From: Blastopirellula sp. J2-11
Lineage (GTDB): Bacteria > Planctomycetota > Planctomycetia > Pirellulales > Pirellulaceae
DNA length: 64,000 nucleotides
Assembly: GCF_024584705.1 (NCBI RefSeq)
Contig: NZ_CP097384.1
Location: 2,852,001 to 2,916,000 of the forward strand
Direction: 5' to 3'
Of the stretch, positions 53,457 through 62,777 are shown one piece after another (within the stretch, counting starts at the first letter, position 1; the number at the start of each line of letters is the position of its first letter). Under the pieces are notes generated by a model. It did not search any database. It had not been told where the DNA came from and saw only the letters and a list, made by a program, of their open reading frames with translations. Position numbers and translations under genes: made by a program.

Positions 53457-56400
53457 ATGATGAACATCTCCGAATTTCTCGATCTGCTCGAAATGTACGA
53501 GTATCTGGCAGAAAACCAGATCGCCGCACTACGTCGGCAACTTGCGCAAATGGATCGGGATGTTACGCCAGAGCAGATCGTCAACAGTCTTTTGCAGCGC
53601 GGACACCTGACCAAATACCAGGCGAAGCGGATGCTTGCTGAAGCGCAAAGCGGCAAGGCTCAGCGCACGCAAAGCGTCAGCAGCGGCCGCCGCCGCGCCC
53701 AGGAGAAGTGGCTCAGTTCGACCCCGGTCGAAGAAGAGATCATGGATCTGGGAGAAGGCGATCTGGTTCCGCTCGACGAGGATGGCAGTTCGACGTTTGA
53801 TGATGTCATCGGCGATGACATTCTGTCGGATCAAGATGATCTGGTTCCGATCGAGGAGGCTGCGCCTGGAAAGCGGAGGAAGTACGTCAAAAAGCCGCAG
53901 CGAAAAAATCGCTGGGATTCGCCGCTGCTCCTCTTTGGAGGCGCCGGACTCGTGATGCTGGTGTTGGCCGGCGGATTGCTGTTCGCCTGGCTGTCATGGG
54001 ATAGCGGCGATTCGGTGTTTCAGTTGGCCGAAACGGACTATGAGGGGCGAAAATACGCCCAAGCGGTCTCCAAGTACGACAAGTTCCTCTCGTCGTTTCC
54101 GACCCACTCGCAAGCTCCTACCGCACGTGTGCGACGCGGTCTGGCGAATCTGCGTCTTGCGATCGAAGGGACCAACAATTACGAACAAGCGCTCACGCGA
54201 ACGACCGAAATCCTCGACGAGCTGAAAGACGAGCCTGAATTTGCGCTTGCCCGACCCGAGTTGGCTTCGCTCTTGCCGGATGTCGCCAACGGTTTGGCGC
54301 AAGCGGCCATCGCCGAGGATGCGACCGCCAAGCGACGCGAGTTGGTCGCTCGAGCCCAAGAAGCGATGACGCTGGTCGACGACAGCAATTACCTTCCCAC
54401 TTCGCTGCGCAGCGGCCAACAAACGCGCATTGACGGAATCGTCGCCGACATTCAGCGTGTGGAACGCGGCATCTCGCGCGATGAAGAATTGGCCGCGGCG
54501 GTGACCGATATTCAAGCCGCCGCGCAAAGCAACGACTTTGAAGCCGTCTATCGTCGTCGTCAGACGCTGCTACGAATCTATCCCAGCTTGAGTGACGACG
54601 CTCGGCTGCAAGACGCCGTGCGCGATGCGGTGACGGCGCTCGAGGCGCAAGTGGTTGTTTCCGCAGAGAACGTCCCAGCGACTCGCCAAGATCATCCCTT
54701 AGGTCCGGCTCAAACGGTGATGATCGCCGCACGCACGAGCAGCGTTTCGCCGCAACCAGCCAAAGAAGCGGTGACCGTTGTGCTGGATGGGGCCATTTAC
54801 GGATTGGACCGCCGCGCCGGCAGCCCGCTATGGCGACGCTTTCTCGGCTTTCCAAATCAAGTCGATCCGCTGATGACCAGCGATCAATCGGCGGTGATCG
54901 CGGCCAGCAGCTTGCGGCAAGAACTGGTCAAACTGAACGCGCTGACCGGGGAGCTCGCATGGCGATTTCCGTTGACCTCAGAAGTCGTGCAACTGCTCCC
55001 TTTGGGGGAAGATTTTTTGGTCGTCACCAAGCAGGGAAAACTGCTGCGTCTCAATCAGAAGTCAGGCGATCAAACGCAAAGCGTACAGCTGCCGCAGCAG
55101 GTCGCCGTCGCCGCGGTGATCGGTAAAACGCCCGACCGCGTGATGGTCGTCGGCTTACACTCGACTCTCTATGTCTTGGACGCGAAGAGTCTCGCCTGTC
55201 AGCAAGCGATCTTCTTAGGACATGAAGCCGGCGCTATCGTCTCGCCTCCCGTGATGTCTGAACTGGGGCACCTATGTTTGTTCGAGAACGCAGGCTCCGA
55301 TTTTTCTCTGCTGCATGTGCTAGGGAACCAAGAGAAATCGCTCGAACAATTGCAGCCGCCGACCCGTTTGCCGGGTCTCATTTTGGCGCCGGCGCTCACC
55401 TTTCAGTCGCGCGTCGCGGCGGCTAACGACCGCGGCGCCCTCTTCGTGTTTGAAGGGGGAATGACCAAAGAGAATCCTGTGCGTCTGTTGGCGCAAACCA
55501 AAGCGGAACGTGGAGAACGACTCTATTCGCTGATCGCGCTGGAAAATGGCTATCTCTGGGTCGGCGACAATCGGCTGTCACGCTATGCGCTGCAGCTTTC
55601 ACAACAATCGATTGTGCCGCGCGTCGTCGAATATGATCGTGACAATTTCGTCTCGCTCCGCATCGACGGTGATCTGCTGGTTCATGTCCGCCGACCAGCG
55701 CAAGGAGGCGGCGTGATCGTGACTGCCGCCGATTTGAACGAGAATGGCGCCAAGCAGCGTTGGGCGACCACACTTGCAGCGCCGTTGGCTGGACCGGCGT
55801 TCGCGATGGCCCCGCAGCAGTCGCCGCTGGTGATGACCTCGCGTGGCGACTTGTTCGAGATCACCAAAACCGCCGTGGAATCAGGCGTCGCTGACGCACC
55901 CTCCGATTCGGCCAACTACGTCAGTCCTCCGCTGCTCAATCGCCAGGTGTTTGTGGCCGATACGCGTCGTCTGTTTCTGTCGGCTCCCCCAGAAAATCGG
56001 GCGATCTATTTTGACGCGGCCCGCAACGGCAGTCTGCTCAAACAACTCACGCTCGAGGTTCCCAGCGATAGCGTTACCTCCGGCGCCGTACTTGCCGGAG
56101 CCGGCGTGGCGGCCCCCAGTTCGCAAGGCCAGGTCTTCTATCTTGATCCCGCAACCGGCTCCGCCGCCGCTTTGCCGTTTCAACCCCGTTTGGCGCTCGG
56201 CGAAAACCTGGATTGGAACGAGCCGGTCGCCGACGGCCAGGCCGCGATCGTTTTTGACGGTCGACATACGCTCTACCGCTTGCAAGTGAATGATCCCACC
56301 ACGCCGCAGTTGGCCAGCGTCGCCGAATGCGTCATCGATGGTAAATTGGGCCCGATCATGGCGGTGATGGGGCCAACCTTGATCGCCAAACAGATCGGCG

Positions 56401-56798
56401 ACACGACCGATCAGCTCGTCTTTGTATCGCTTCCCGATTTGCAGTCGGTGCAAAAGGCGCCGATCGAGGCCCGCGTCATCGCCGGGCCGTTCGCCGTAGG
56501 AGATCGAGCTTTGGTGCAAACTTCGCAAGGAGTACTGGTCGCGTATGGCGCCGATCAGCAAGAACAGTGGCGCGTGCCGACCGAGACGTCCGTTTTGCTG
56601 GGCGAGCCGATCTACGCCGATGATCGCATTATCGTCACTTGCGAAGATGGACGGATTTTGCAAATCGACGCAACGACCGGCGAAGTTTCAAAAACGATTC
56701 AGATGGATGAGCCGTTGGCCGGAGGCGCTGCTCTGCACGACGGCAAATTGTGGATCAACGGGTACGGCGGCGTCGTTCATGTCTTGGATTGGAAGTAA
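53457..56798 (+). CDS. Membrane-anchored PQQ-type beta-propeller protein
   Basis: 1113 aa. The cytosolic N-terminus has a short helical module, SLLQRGHLTKYQAKRMLAEA (45-64), also found in planctomycete kinases, including the one at 60562-61968. Acidic repeats follow (DLVPLDEDGSS, DDLVPIEEA), then one transmembrane helix at ~155-180. The outside part has a TPR-like region (about 185-420) and a PQQ-type propeller (about 440-1113) with blocks like LNALTGELAWRFPL and IYGLDRRAGSPLWRR. It probably binds a ligand outside and a partner inside. A second ATG 3 bp further on is equally possible. Confidence 0.83.
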   Translation: MMNISEFLDLLEMYEYLAENQIAALRRQLAQMDRDVTPEQIVNSLLQRGHLTKYQAKRMLAEAQSGKAQRTQSVSSGRRRAQEKWLSSTPVEEEIMDLGEGDLVPLDEDGSSTFDDVIGDDILSDQDDLVPIEEAAPGKRRKYVKKPQRKNRWDSPLLLFGGAGLVMLVLAGGLLFAWLSWDSGDSVFQLAETDYEGRKYAQAVSKYDKFLSSFPTHSQAPTARVRRGLANLRLAIEGTNNYEQALTRTTEILDELKDEPEFALARPELASLLPDVANGLAQAAIAEDATAKRRELVARAQEAMTLVDDSNYLPTSLRSGQQTRIDGIVADIQRVERGISRDEELAAAVTDIQAAAQSNDFEAVYRRRQTLLRIYPSLSDDARLQDAVRDAVTALEAQVVVSAENVPATRQDHPLGPAQTVMIAARTSSVSPQPAKEAVTVVLDGAIYGLDRRAGSPLWRRFLGFPNQVDPLMTSDQSAVIAASSLRQELVKLNALTGELAWRFPLTSEVVQLLPLGEDFLVVTKQGKLLRLNQKSGDQTQSVQLPQQVAVAAVIGKTPDRVMVVGLHSTLYVLDAKSLACQQAIFLGHEAGAIVSPPVMSELGHLCLFENAGSDFSLLHVLGNQEKSLEQLQPPTRLPGLILAPALTFQSRVAAANDRGALFVFEGGMTKENPVRLLAQTKAERGERLYSLIALENGYLWVGDNRLSRYALQLSQQSIVPRVVEYDRDNFVSLRIDGDLLVHVRRPAQGGGVIVTAADLNENGAKQRWATTLAAPLAGPAFAMAPQQSPLVMTSRGDLFEITKTAVESGVADAPSDSANYVSPPLLNRQVFVADTRRLFLSAPPENRAIYFDAARNGSLLKQLTLEVPSDSVTSGAVLAGAGVAAPSSQGQVFYLDPATGSAAALPFQPRLALGENLDWNEPVADGQAAIVFDGRHTLYRLQVNDPTTPQLASVAECVIDGKLGPIMAVMGPTLIAKQIGDTTDQLVFVSLPDLQSVQKAPIEARVIAGPFAVGDRALVQTSQGVLVAYGADQQEQWRVPTETSVLLGEPIYADDRIIVTCEDGRILQIDATTGEVSKTIQMDEPLAGGAALHDGKLWINGYGGVVHVLDWK

Positions 56799-56806
56799 CG
56801 GATCTC

Positions 56807-59068
56807 GTGAATCGATCAGCTTGGACAATCCGAACGATCATGTTCAGCAGTTTTTGCCTGTTGACATCATCCCTGGCTGCGCAAGAGGTGCGAATCGCTC
56901 AGCCCGACGATGTTCCGTTTGACCAGATTGTGCTGCGCGACAAAGGCGATACGTATGTAATCAGCATTCGCCCGCTGGTTCTCCCCAAAGGGAAGTTCTG
57001 GGACACGATGAAAGAGACGGATCTCGTACGCATGGTCACCGACGATGATCGCACGTTGGAGGTCAAACGCAAATTTGTCACTTCCTACGTGAAGTTTCCC
57101 CAACTCTTGCTCAACGAAGCGGATCGTTTGACCAAGGGAGGCAAGCTTGACGCGGCGTACGACTATTTCGATCGAATGATGGCCGACTATCCGCAATACG
57201 ACGGCTTAGCGGCGGCGCTTTCCGGCTATTTGTACGAAAACGCCAAGGTTTCGTTTCGCAACGAAAACTACTCGGAAGCGTTGGGATTTTTGGAGGAAGC
57301 GAAGTCGTACCGCCCGCCGGTCGATAATCTCGACACGGCGATCAGCGCCGCGGCCGACAAGTTGTTGGGGATTTATATTGCGAATGAGGAATTCTCGGCG
57401 GCGCGCGACCTGTTGTCGAGACTATCGCAAAAACGGTTTGGCGAACTTGCCGCTGTTACGAAATGGACGACCTATTTAGAAGCGGAAGCGGCGAAGAAAC
57501 GTGACGAAGCGCAGCGACTGCTAACAGCGGGTGACTTGAACGCCGCTTTTATCGCCGCTAAGCGAATGCGGTTGATCTACTCCGATGTTAGCGGCGGCTC
57601 TCAACTGTCAGAAGAGATCGCAAAGCGTTTTCCTTTCATCCGCGTTGGGATCACGGCGCCCGGCGTTTCGGCCGATACTACTAGTTTAACCTTCGCCGCG
57701 ACGCGCGATCGGCGGTTGCTGCATCGCTGTTTGACCGAGATGATCGCCTTTGGCGCCGACGGCGGCCAATACGCATCGCCGTTCGGCACGTTGGGACGCT
57801 CGGCCGGCGGCGTTGAGTTCAGTTTATTGTTTCGCAACCCGTCGGAAGCCTATTCCTGCTCGACTCAACTGTTGACGCAACCTGCCGCTTCTCCACGACT
57901 GAGCATGTTGCAGGAGTGCTTGAAATACGTCGAGTTTGAAAATGGTCGCGAACTGCACGTTCAATTAGAATCGCCGCACGTTCGCCCCGAGGCGCTGGCC
58001 CGCATCGAGATCGGCGCAGAACTGCCGGAAGCGATTCCGTACGTCGACAAGACCAGCGGCGATTTGCGACGTTTGGTGGTCAATCCGGATTACTCGTTAC
58101 GAACTCCCACCCAGCCGCACGCGATTGAACTGCAATCCTATCCCTTTTCAAATCGCGCGCTGTCGGCGCTTCGTTCGGGACAGATCGATATCGTAGATCG
58201 ATTGTTTCCCACTTTGGTCGATGACGCCCAAGCCGACAATTCGCTGGTTGTTGACTACTACCGGATGCCGTCCGTTCATTTTCTCGCTCCCAACTATGAT
58301 AACCCCTTTATGCAATCGGCGACGTTTCGGCGCGGCTTGCTCTATGCGATCAATCGCAGCGCGATCTTGAATAGCCGATTGTTGGGAGATCACGAAATCC
58401 GTGGTTGCCATGTGATCAGCGCCCCGATTCCGGCAGGGCTCGAAGCGGACGATCCAGCCGGTTATGGATATGACAACTCGATCGATTCGCGTCCCTATGA
58501 GCCTGAGATGAGCGTGACGCTATTCCGCTTGGCGCTGCTAGAACTAGAGCAACAAGCGGAAGCCGATGGTTCTCAGGCGCCGACGATGCTAAAGACCTTA
58601 AAGATTGGCCATCCCGATAGCGAAGTCTCGCGTGAAGCGGTCACGGCGATCGCCAAATATTTGAAACGGGTCGGCTTGGAAGCGGAAATTGTCGTCACCC
58701 CTTCCGAGGCGATTCGCGCCGCCGATGTGGGCGTCGATCTGCTGTATGTCGAAGCCAGCGTGCAAGAATCGCTTGTCGATATTCCGTTGCTGTTTCAGCA
58801 GTGCGTTCCTGAGGATAAACAAAGTCGTTATTTGCGCGCTGCGTTGCGGCGACTGAACGAAGCGACCAACTGGACTCAGGTACGCGAACGCTTTTGGACG
58901 GTCCATCGTTTAGCCTATGACGAGACGACGGTGATTCCGTTGTGGCAGCTGCGCGACTATTTTGTGCGTTCGTCCGAGTTCGGCGGCGTCTCGCGACAGC
59001 CCATATCGTTATTTCAAGATGTCGAGCGTTGGACCGCCATTTCCCTGACTCCGAAAAAGGGAAACTAA
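56807..59068 (+). CDS. Secreted protein with solute-binding-protein (family 5)-like domain
   Basis: 753 aa from GTG 56807, which has CGGA 6 nt upstream. The internal ATG 56840 is an alternative. Signal peptide (WTIRTIMFSSFCLLTSSLAAQE). Residues ~60-250 are helical, TPR-like (KLDAAYDYFDRMMADYP). From about 300 the sequence resembles extracellular solute-binding proteins of peptide/nickel transporters (SNRALSALRSGQIDIVDRLF, then ATFRRGLLYAINRSAIL). No ABC transporter genes accompany it, so it may bind a ligand for the ExbB/ExbD machine instead of uptake by ABC. The stop overlaps the next start (TAATG). Confidence 0.75.
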   Translation: MNRSAWTIRTIMFSSFCLLTSSLAAQEVRIAQPDDVPFDQIVLRDKGDTYVISIRPLVLPKGKFWDTMKETDLVRMVTDDDRTLEVKRKFVTSYVKFPQLLLNEADRLTKGGKLDAAYDYFDRMMADYPQYDGLAAALSGYLYENAKVSFRNENYSEALGFLEEAKSYRPPVDNLDTAISAAADKLLGIYIANEEFSAARDLLSRLSQKRFGELAAVTKWTTYLEAEAAKKRDEAQRLLTAGDLNAAFIAAKRMRLIYSDVSGGSQLSEEIAKRFPFIRVGITAPGVSADTTSLTFAATRDRRLLHRCLTEMIAFGADGGQYASPFGTLGRSAGGVEFSLLFRNPSEAYSCSTQLLTQPAASPRLSMLQECLKYVEFENGRELHVQLESPHVRPEALARIEIGAELPEAIPYVDKTSGDLRRLVVNPDYSLRTPTQPHAIELQSYPFSNRALSALRSGQIDIVDRLFPTLVDDAQADNSLVVDYYRMPSVHFLAPNYDNPFMQSATFRRGLLYAINRSAILNSRLLGDHEIRGCHVISAPIPAGLEADDPAGYGYDNSIDSRPYEPEMSVTLFRLALLELEQQAEADGSQAPTMLKTLKIGHPDSEVSREAVTAIAKYLKRVGLEAEIVVTPSEAIRAADVGVDLLYVEASVQESLVDIPLLFQQCVPEDKQSRYLRAALRRLNEATNWTQVRERFWTVHRLAYDETTVIPLWQLRDYFVRSSEFGGVSRQPISLFQDVERWTAISLTPKKGN

Positions 59069-60549
59069 TGCGCCATCCTCTGACCGCCATCATGATCGGG
59101 TTTGCGTTGCTGATGACCAATACGGCGTCCGCGGCGCCGTGGGAATATGATCCGTATCGGATCGAAGTTTGGATCGCCGCCGATGATCCGCGCCTGCTAG
59201 AGGAAGCCGCACGGCAGCAACTGCGCGAGCGAATTCTCGAAAGAAGTTGGATCTCGGCGAAAGCGGTCTGGGAGATCGACGTCGCCGCTTGTCCGGCAGA
59301 TCTTCGTTGGGACGCTTTTCACAATCTGTCCAGCATGACGCAGACCTTGGCGCCCATCAGAGACGCCGAGGGACCGGCGCTCGATAAAATCGCGCTGGTG
59401 ACGATTCAAACCCACGGATCGCAGATCAAACTGGCGACGCGGCAATTTGACGTTCGCACGCAACAATGGGGGGGCGTTCATCGTGATCAGGTGGGCAACT
59501 TGCACCTGGTCAGCAGCGCGATCGTTGATTTGCTGAATCGATCGTTCGAGCCGATCGGTCAGATTGAACGAATCGACGAGGACGAAGCGCTGGTCGCGAT
59601 GAAAGCGCAAGGTTTGGCCGACACGGCCGAATCGCCGGCCAGCGTACCGCCAGGCTCGGCGATGACTGTCGCGCTGCGGCGTCTGAATCGTGTCGGCGAG
59701 ATGGAGCCGGATGGATTGCAGCCAGTCGACTGGACCGTGTTGGAAGTGCTGGAAGATCAATGGAACTTCAAACGCTGTAAAATTTTGTCCGGATTTCGTC
59801 GTCCGCTGGCCGGACGCAAAAGTATTCGCGTTCAACGACTCGCGATCGCAGTCAAGCCGTCGTACGAACAGACGGAGCTAAACCTGGCGAGTCGCCTGGG
59901 TAACGCTCTGGCTGGCTATGAGATCTACGCCAAAGACACCAAGTCGGGCGAAAGCGAGCGTTTGGCCGAAAGCGACGAGCATGGAGTCGTCAAGCTTGCC
60001 CTCGATCCGGCGCACCCGTTGCGTTTGCTCTACGTCCGCAGCGGCGGAAGTTTGTTGGCCCGTTTGCCGCTGGTTCCGGGGCTCGTTCCTCAGGTAACCG
60101 CATTGATGAGTGATAACTCACGGCAGATCGAAGCGGAGGGGTTCGTATTGGGTTGGCGGCGTCGAATGCTGGATATCGTCGCTCGCCGAGAATTGATCGC
60201 CGATCGGATTCGCCGTCGCATGGAAGAAGACGATGTTGATGGCGCCGAAAAATGGCTGGATGAGTTGCAACAGATGACCACGATCAACGATTTGCTCTAC
60301 CAGTTTCGTCAGGCCAAGAATGACTTTTTGGAAGGGGATTCGTCGGATCCACGGGGCAGCGCTCAGATCACCCAACTGTTTGACAAAGCGCAGCAACTTG
60401 CCAGCAAGAACTACAATCGTAATCTCGAACGCGATTTGTCAGAACAAGTTCGCAAACTGCGCGATTCGAAGGGAGCCTTTGGCGGCTCGCCATCAACGCC
60501 AACTCCGCCGCCGAGCCCGACTGCGGGCTCCGATGCGTTCGGCTCGTAA
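59068..60549 (+). CDS. Secreted protein of unknown function ending the ExbB/ExbD operon
   Basis: 493 aa from ATG 59068. Signal peptide (HPLTAIMIGFALLMTNTASA). The N-terminal half begins PWEYDPYRIEVWIAADDPRL, and a second conserved block is DWTVLEVLEDQWNFKRCKIL. The C-terminal ~130 residues are helical (DIVARRELIADRIRRRMEED), then a Pro/Ser/Gly-rich tail. No known domain was recognised. TAATG coupling to the solute-binding-like gene suggests the two act together outside the cytoplasm. It converges with a kinase gene 12 bp away. Confidence 0.75.
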   Translation: MRHPLTAIMIGFALLMTNTASAAPWEYDPYRIEVWIAADDPRLLEEAARQQLRERILERSWISAKAVWEIDVAACPADLRWDAFHNLSSMTQTLAPIRDAEGPALDKIALVTIQTHGSQIKLATRQFDVRTQQWGGVHRDQVGNLHLVSSAIVDLLNRSFEPIGQIERIDEDEALVAMKAQGLADTAESPASVPPGSAMTVALRRLNRVGEMEPDGLQPVDWTVLEVLEDQWNFKRCKILSGFRRPLAGRKSIRVQRLAIAVKPSYEQTELNLASRLGNALAGYEIYAKDTKSGESERLAESDEHGVVKLALDPAHPLRLLYVRSGGSLLARLPLVPGLVPQVTALMSDNSRQIEAEGFVLGWRRRMLDIVARRELIADRIRRRMEEDDVDGAEKWLDELQQMTTINDLLYQFRQAKNDFLEGDSSDPRGSAQITQLFDKAQQLASKNYNRNLERDLSEQVRKLRDSKGAFGGSPSTPTPPPSPTAGSDAFGS

Positions 60550-60561
60550 CTGGCGAAGTTG

Positions 60562-61968
60562 CTACCGCGCCGCCAGCGCCATGTAGGTGACGATAGCGCC
60601 TAAGATGGCCGATAGCGGTAACCCAACCAGCAGCGCGATCGTCAGTTGGCGTTCACGTCGCGTATGCCGCGGCTGAAAAAGGAGTCGCGAAGAACTGGGC
60701 GATTGGATCGCCTGAGTATCTTGCGAAGCGAACAACGATTGTTCGGTCGACTGCGACGTATGGCTAGGACTATCATCCGTGCTGACTTCGTAAGCGTTGG
60801 AGCCTGCTTCGGTATCGTTGAGGTGGCCGCCGTTGGCGTAAACCGGCGGCGGCGGTTGCCAGGCGGGCTGCATCGTCTGATTCAATTCGAATTGCCGGGA
60901 GTCGGAGACCCAGGGTTCGAGCCGCGCCACAATTTCCGCTGCCGACTGGATCCGTTTCTCCGGATTTTTCTCCATCATCTCCGCGATCACATCGACCAAA
61001 TCCCGATCAATGTCGGGGTTGAACCGATGCGGATGCAGCGGCGGTTCGTCGCGATGACGGCGAGCTTTATCTTGGACCGATCCGCCGGGAAACGGAACCT
61101 TGCCGGTCAGCGCGTAATAAAAAGTGCATCCCAGCGAGTAAATATCCCACAGCGGCGAGACATCCAGCGGATCGCGAATCTGTTCTGGCGCTAGATAATC
61201 GATCGTGCCGACGATTTTGCCCGACGCGCCGGAACTGCTCGCTTCGTTCATGAAGTCGGCCAGACCCAGGTCAGAAACTTTCGCCTGACCTTCTGGCGTC
61301 ACCAAGATATTGCCCGGCTTTACGTCGCGGTGGCAGAGATCTTTTTGATGCGCGTAGTCGAGTCCACGAGCCGCATGCGAGACGATTGTCGCCGCATGAT
61401 ATTGCGTCAAATGTCTTTTGGCACGGATGAGGCGACGTAAATCGGTTCCCGGCACATATTCGGTCACCAGATAGTGAACGTTGCCATCTTGTCCGGCGTC
61501 GTAGGCCCGCACCAAGCAGGGATGGTCCAATTGGGCCTGCATGCGTATTTCGCGCATGAACCGGGCAATCGCCTCGGGCGTGCTGCGCTGCAGCGGCAAA
61601 ACCTTGATCGCGACCTGGCGCCCCATGAAGTTGTGTTCGGCCTTGAACACCTGGCCCATTCCGCCTTGGCCGATCCAGTCGGTAATGACATACGGACCCA
61701 GGGTCAGCTTGGTCAAGCCTTTTCGCAGCTGGTCCGCTTGGTACTGGGTGAGAATTTTGCGGTCGACCAACGCGGCGGCCAAATCTTCGTCGCTCACCGT
61801 GCGACGAATGGAAGCCGCGTGCAGTCGCTGAACAGTCTCTTCGATTTGTTCTGAAGAGATTAGTCCACTGACTAACGCGGTTTCTCGAAACGATTTAGCA
61901 GAGTCTGTCGACACGGCATTCTTGCCAGAAAGAGAAGTAGTTGAGTTGATTTTACTCGCTTCCGCCAA
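60562..61968 (-). CDS. Membrane-anchored Ser/Thr protein kinase
   Basis: 468 aa if translation starts at TTG 61968; GTG 61914 is an alternative. N-terminal module ALVDRKILTQYQADQLRKG (67-85), shared with the propeller protein across the convergent junction. Kinase domain at about 93-350: GQGGMGQVFKAE (100-111), K122 in VAIKVLP, HRDVKPGNIL (213-222), DLGLA (233-237) and GTIDYLAPEQ. A disordered linker and a C-terminal transmembrane helix follow (ALLVGLPLSAILGAIVTYMA). The kinase is cytosolic, RD-type and should be active. It lies 57 bp downstream of the RluA gene, possibly co-transcribed. Confidence 0.92.
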   Translation of the reverse strand: MAEASKINSTTSLSGKNAVSTDSAKSFRETALVSGLISSEQIEETVQRLHAASIRRTVSDEDLAAALVDRKILTQYQADQLRKGLTKLTLGPYVITDWIGQGGMGQVFKAEHNFMGRQVAIKVLPLQRSTPEAIARFMREIRMQAQLDHPCLVRAYDAGQDGNVHYLVTEYVPGTDLRRLIRAKRHLTQYHAATIVSHAARGLDYAHQKDLCHRDVKPGNILVTPEGQAKVSDLGLADFMNEASSSGASGKIVGTIDYLAPEQIRDPLDVSPLWDIYSLGCTFYYALTGKVPFPGGSVQDKARRHRDEPPLHPHRFNPDIDRDLVDVIAEMMEKNPEKRIQSAAEIVARLEPWVSDSRQFELNQTMQPAWQPPPPVYANGGHLNDTEAGSNAYEVSTDDSPSHTSQSTEQSLFASQDTQAIQSPSSSRLLFQPRHTRRERQLTIALLVGLPLSAILGAIVTYMALAAR

Positions 61969-62025
61969 TCTTCAAGAGGCGAGAAATGGAAATTAAGGAT
62001 TTTTCAGATTCGCAACATTTCTAAG

Positions 62026-62697
62026 TTACAAATAAGCTTGCCATGCCTCTGGCAGCGGCGCTTCGATCGTAACCATTGTCTTCAGCGTAGGATGCGTAAA
62101 CACAAGCCGGCGTGCATGTAACGCAATTCCCGGCGAATAGCGGTCGGTGGAGCCATACTTTTTGTCTCCCAGGATCGCCGCCCCACGACTAGCGAGTTGC
62201 AGACGGATCTGATGTTTCCGCCCAGTGATTAAACGCAAACTGAGTAGCTGGCAATTCCGGAGTCGCTGTTGCTCGAGGATCTCCATTTCGGCTCGATCGG
62301 CGTTGGCGGTCCCCTCTTCGGAGATCACCATGCGGTGGAGTCGATCTTCCTTGCGAATCCAGTCCACCAACTCACCATTGCGGATTTTGGGACCGGTCGG
62401 AATGAGTGCGGCGTACTCTTTGACGGTCGAACGATCCCGAAATTGCTCGGAAAGTCGCGACGCCGCTTTGGAAGTTCGGGCAAATAGTAGGACCCCGGTC
62501 ACATGCGCATCGATCCGACTAACAATGCCGACGTAGACGTTACCCGGCTTGTTGTAGGTTCGTTTCAGATAATCCTTGGCCCACTGTGCGGCGCTCGGCT
62601 CACCCTCTTGCGCGCCCATTGTCGCTAGCAACGCAGGTTTCGAGATCGCGAGTAAATGGTTATCTTCGTAAAGAACTAGCGGAGTCGCGTACTTCAT
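62026..62697 (-). CDS. RluA-family pseudouridine synthase
   Basis: 223 aa from ATG 62697. Earlier in-frame starts lack family similarity. VLYEDNHLLAISKPALL begins the catalytic fold. The active-site Asp lies in SRIDAHVTGVLLFA (usual motif HRLDxxTSG). ITGRKHQIRLQLA and ILGDKKYG match the conserved C-terminal motifs. There is no S4 domain, as in the short RluA/RluC-like group. It converts uridine to pseudouridine in rRNA or tRNA, but the target site is unknown. It is divergent from maf with 80 bp between the starts. Confidence 0.9.
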   Translation of the reverse strand: MKYATPLVLYEDNHLLAISKPALLATMGAQEGEPSAAQWAKDYLKRTYNKPGNVYVGIVSRIDAHVTGVLLFARTSKAASRLSEQFRDRSTVKEYAALIPTGPKIRNGELVDWIRKEDRLHRMVISEEGTANADRAEMEILEQQRLRNCQLLSLRLITGRKHQIRLQLASRGAAILGDKKYGSTDRYSPGIALHARRLVFTHPTLKTMVTIEAPLPEAWQAYL

Positions 62698-62777
62698 AGG
62701 ATGATCGTCATTGCAAAGCGGTCCCCGCGAAAACTTCGATTCTACGCGTCCCACGCCCTCTCGTTCCAGACCTGCGA

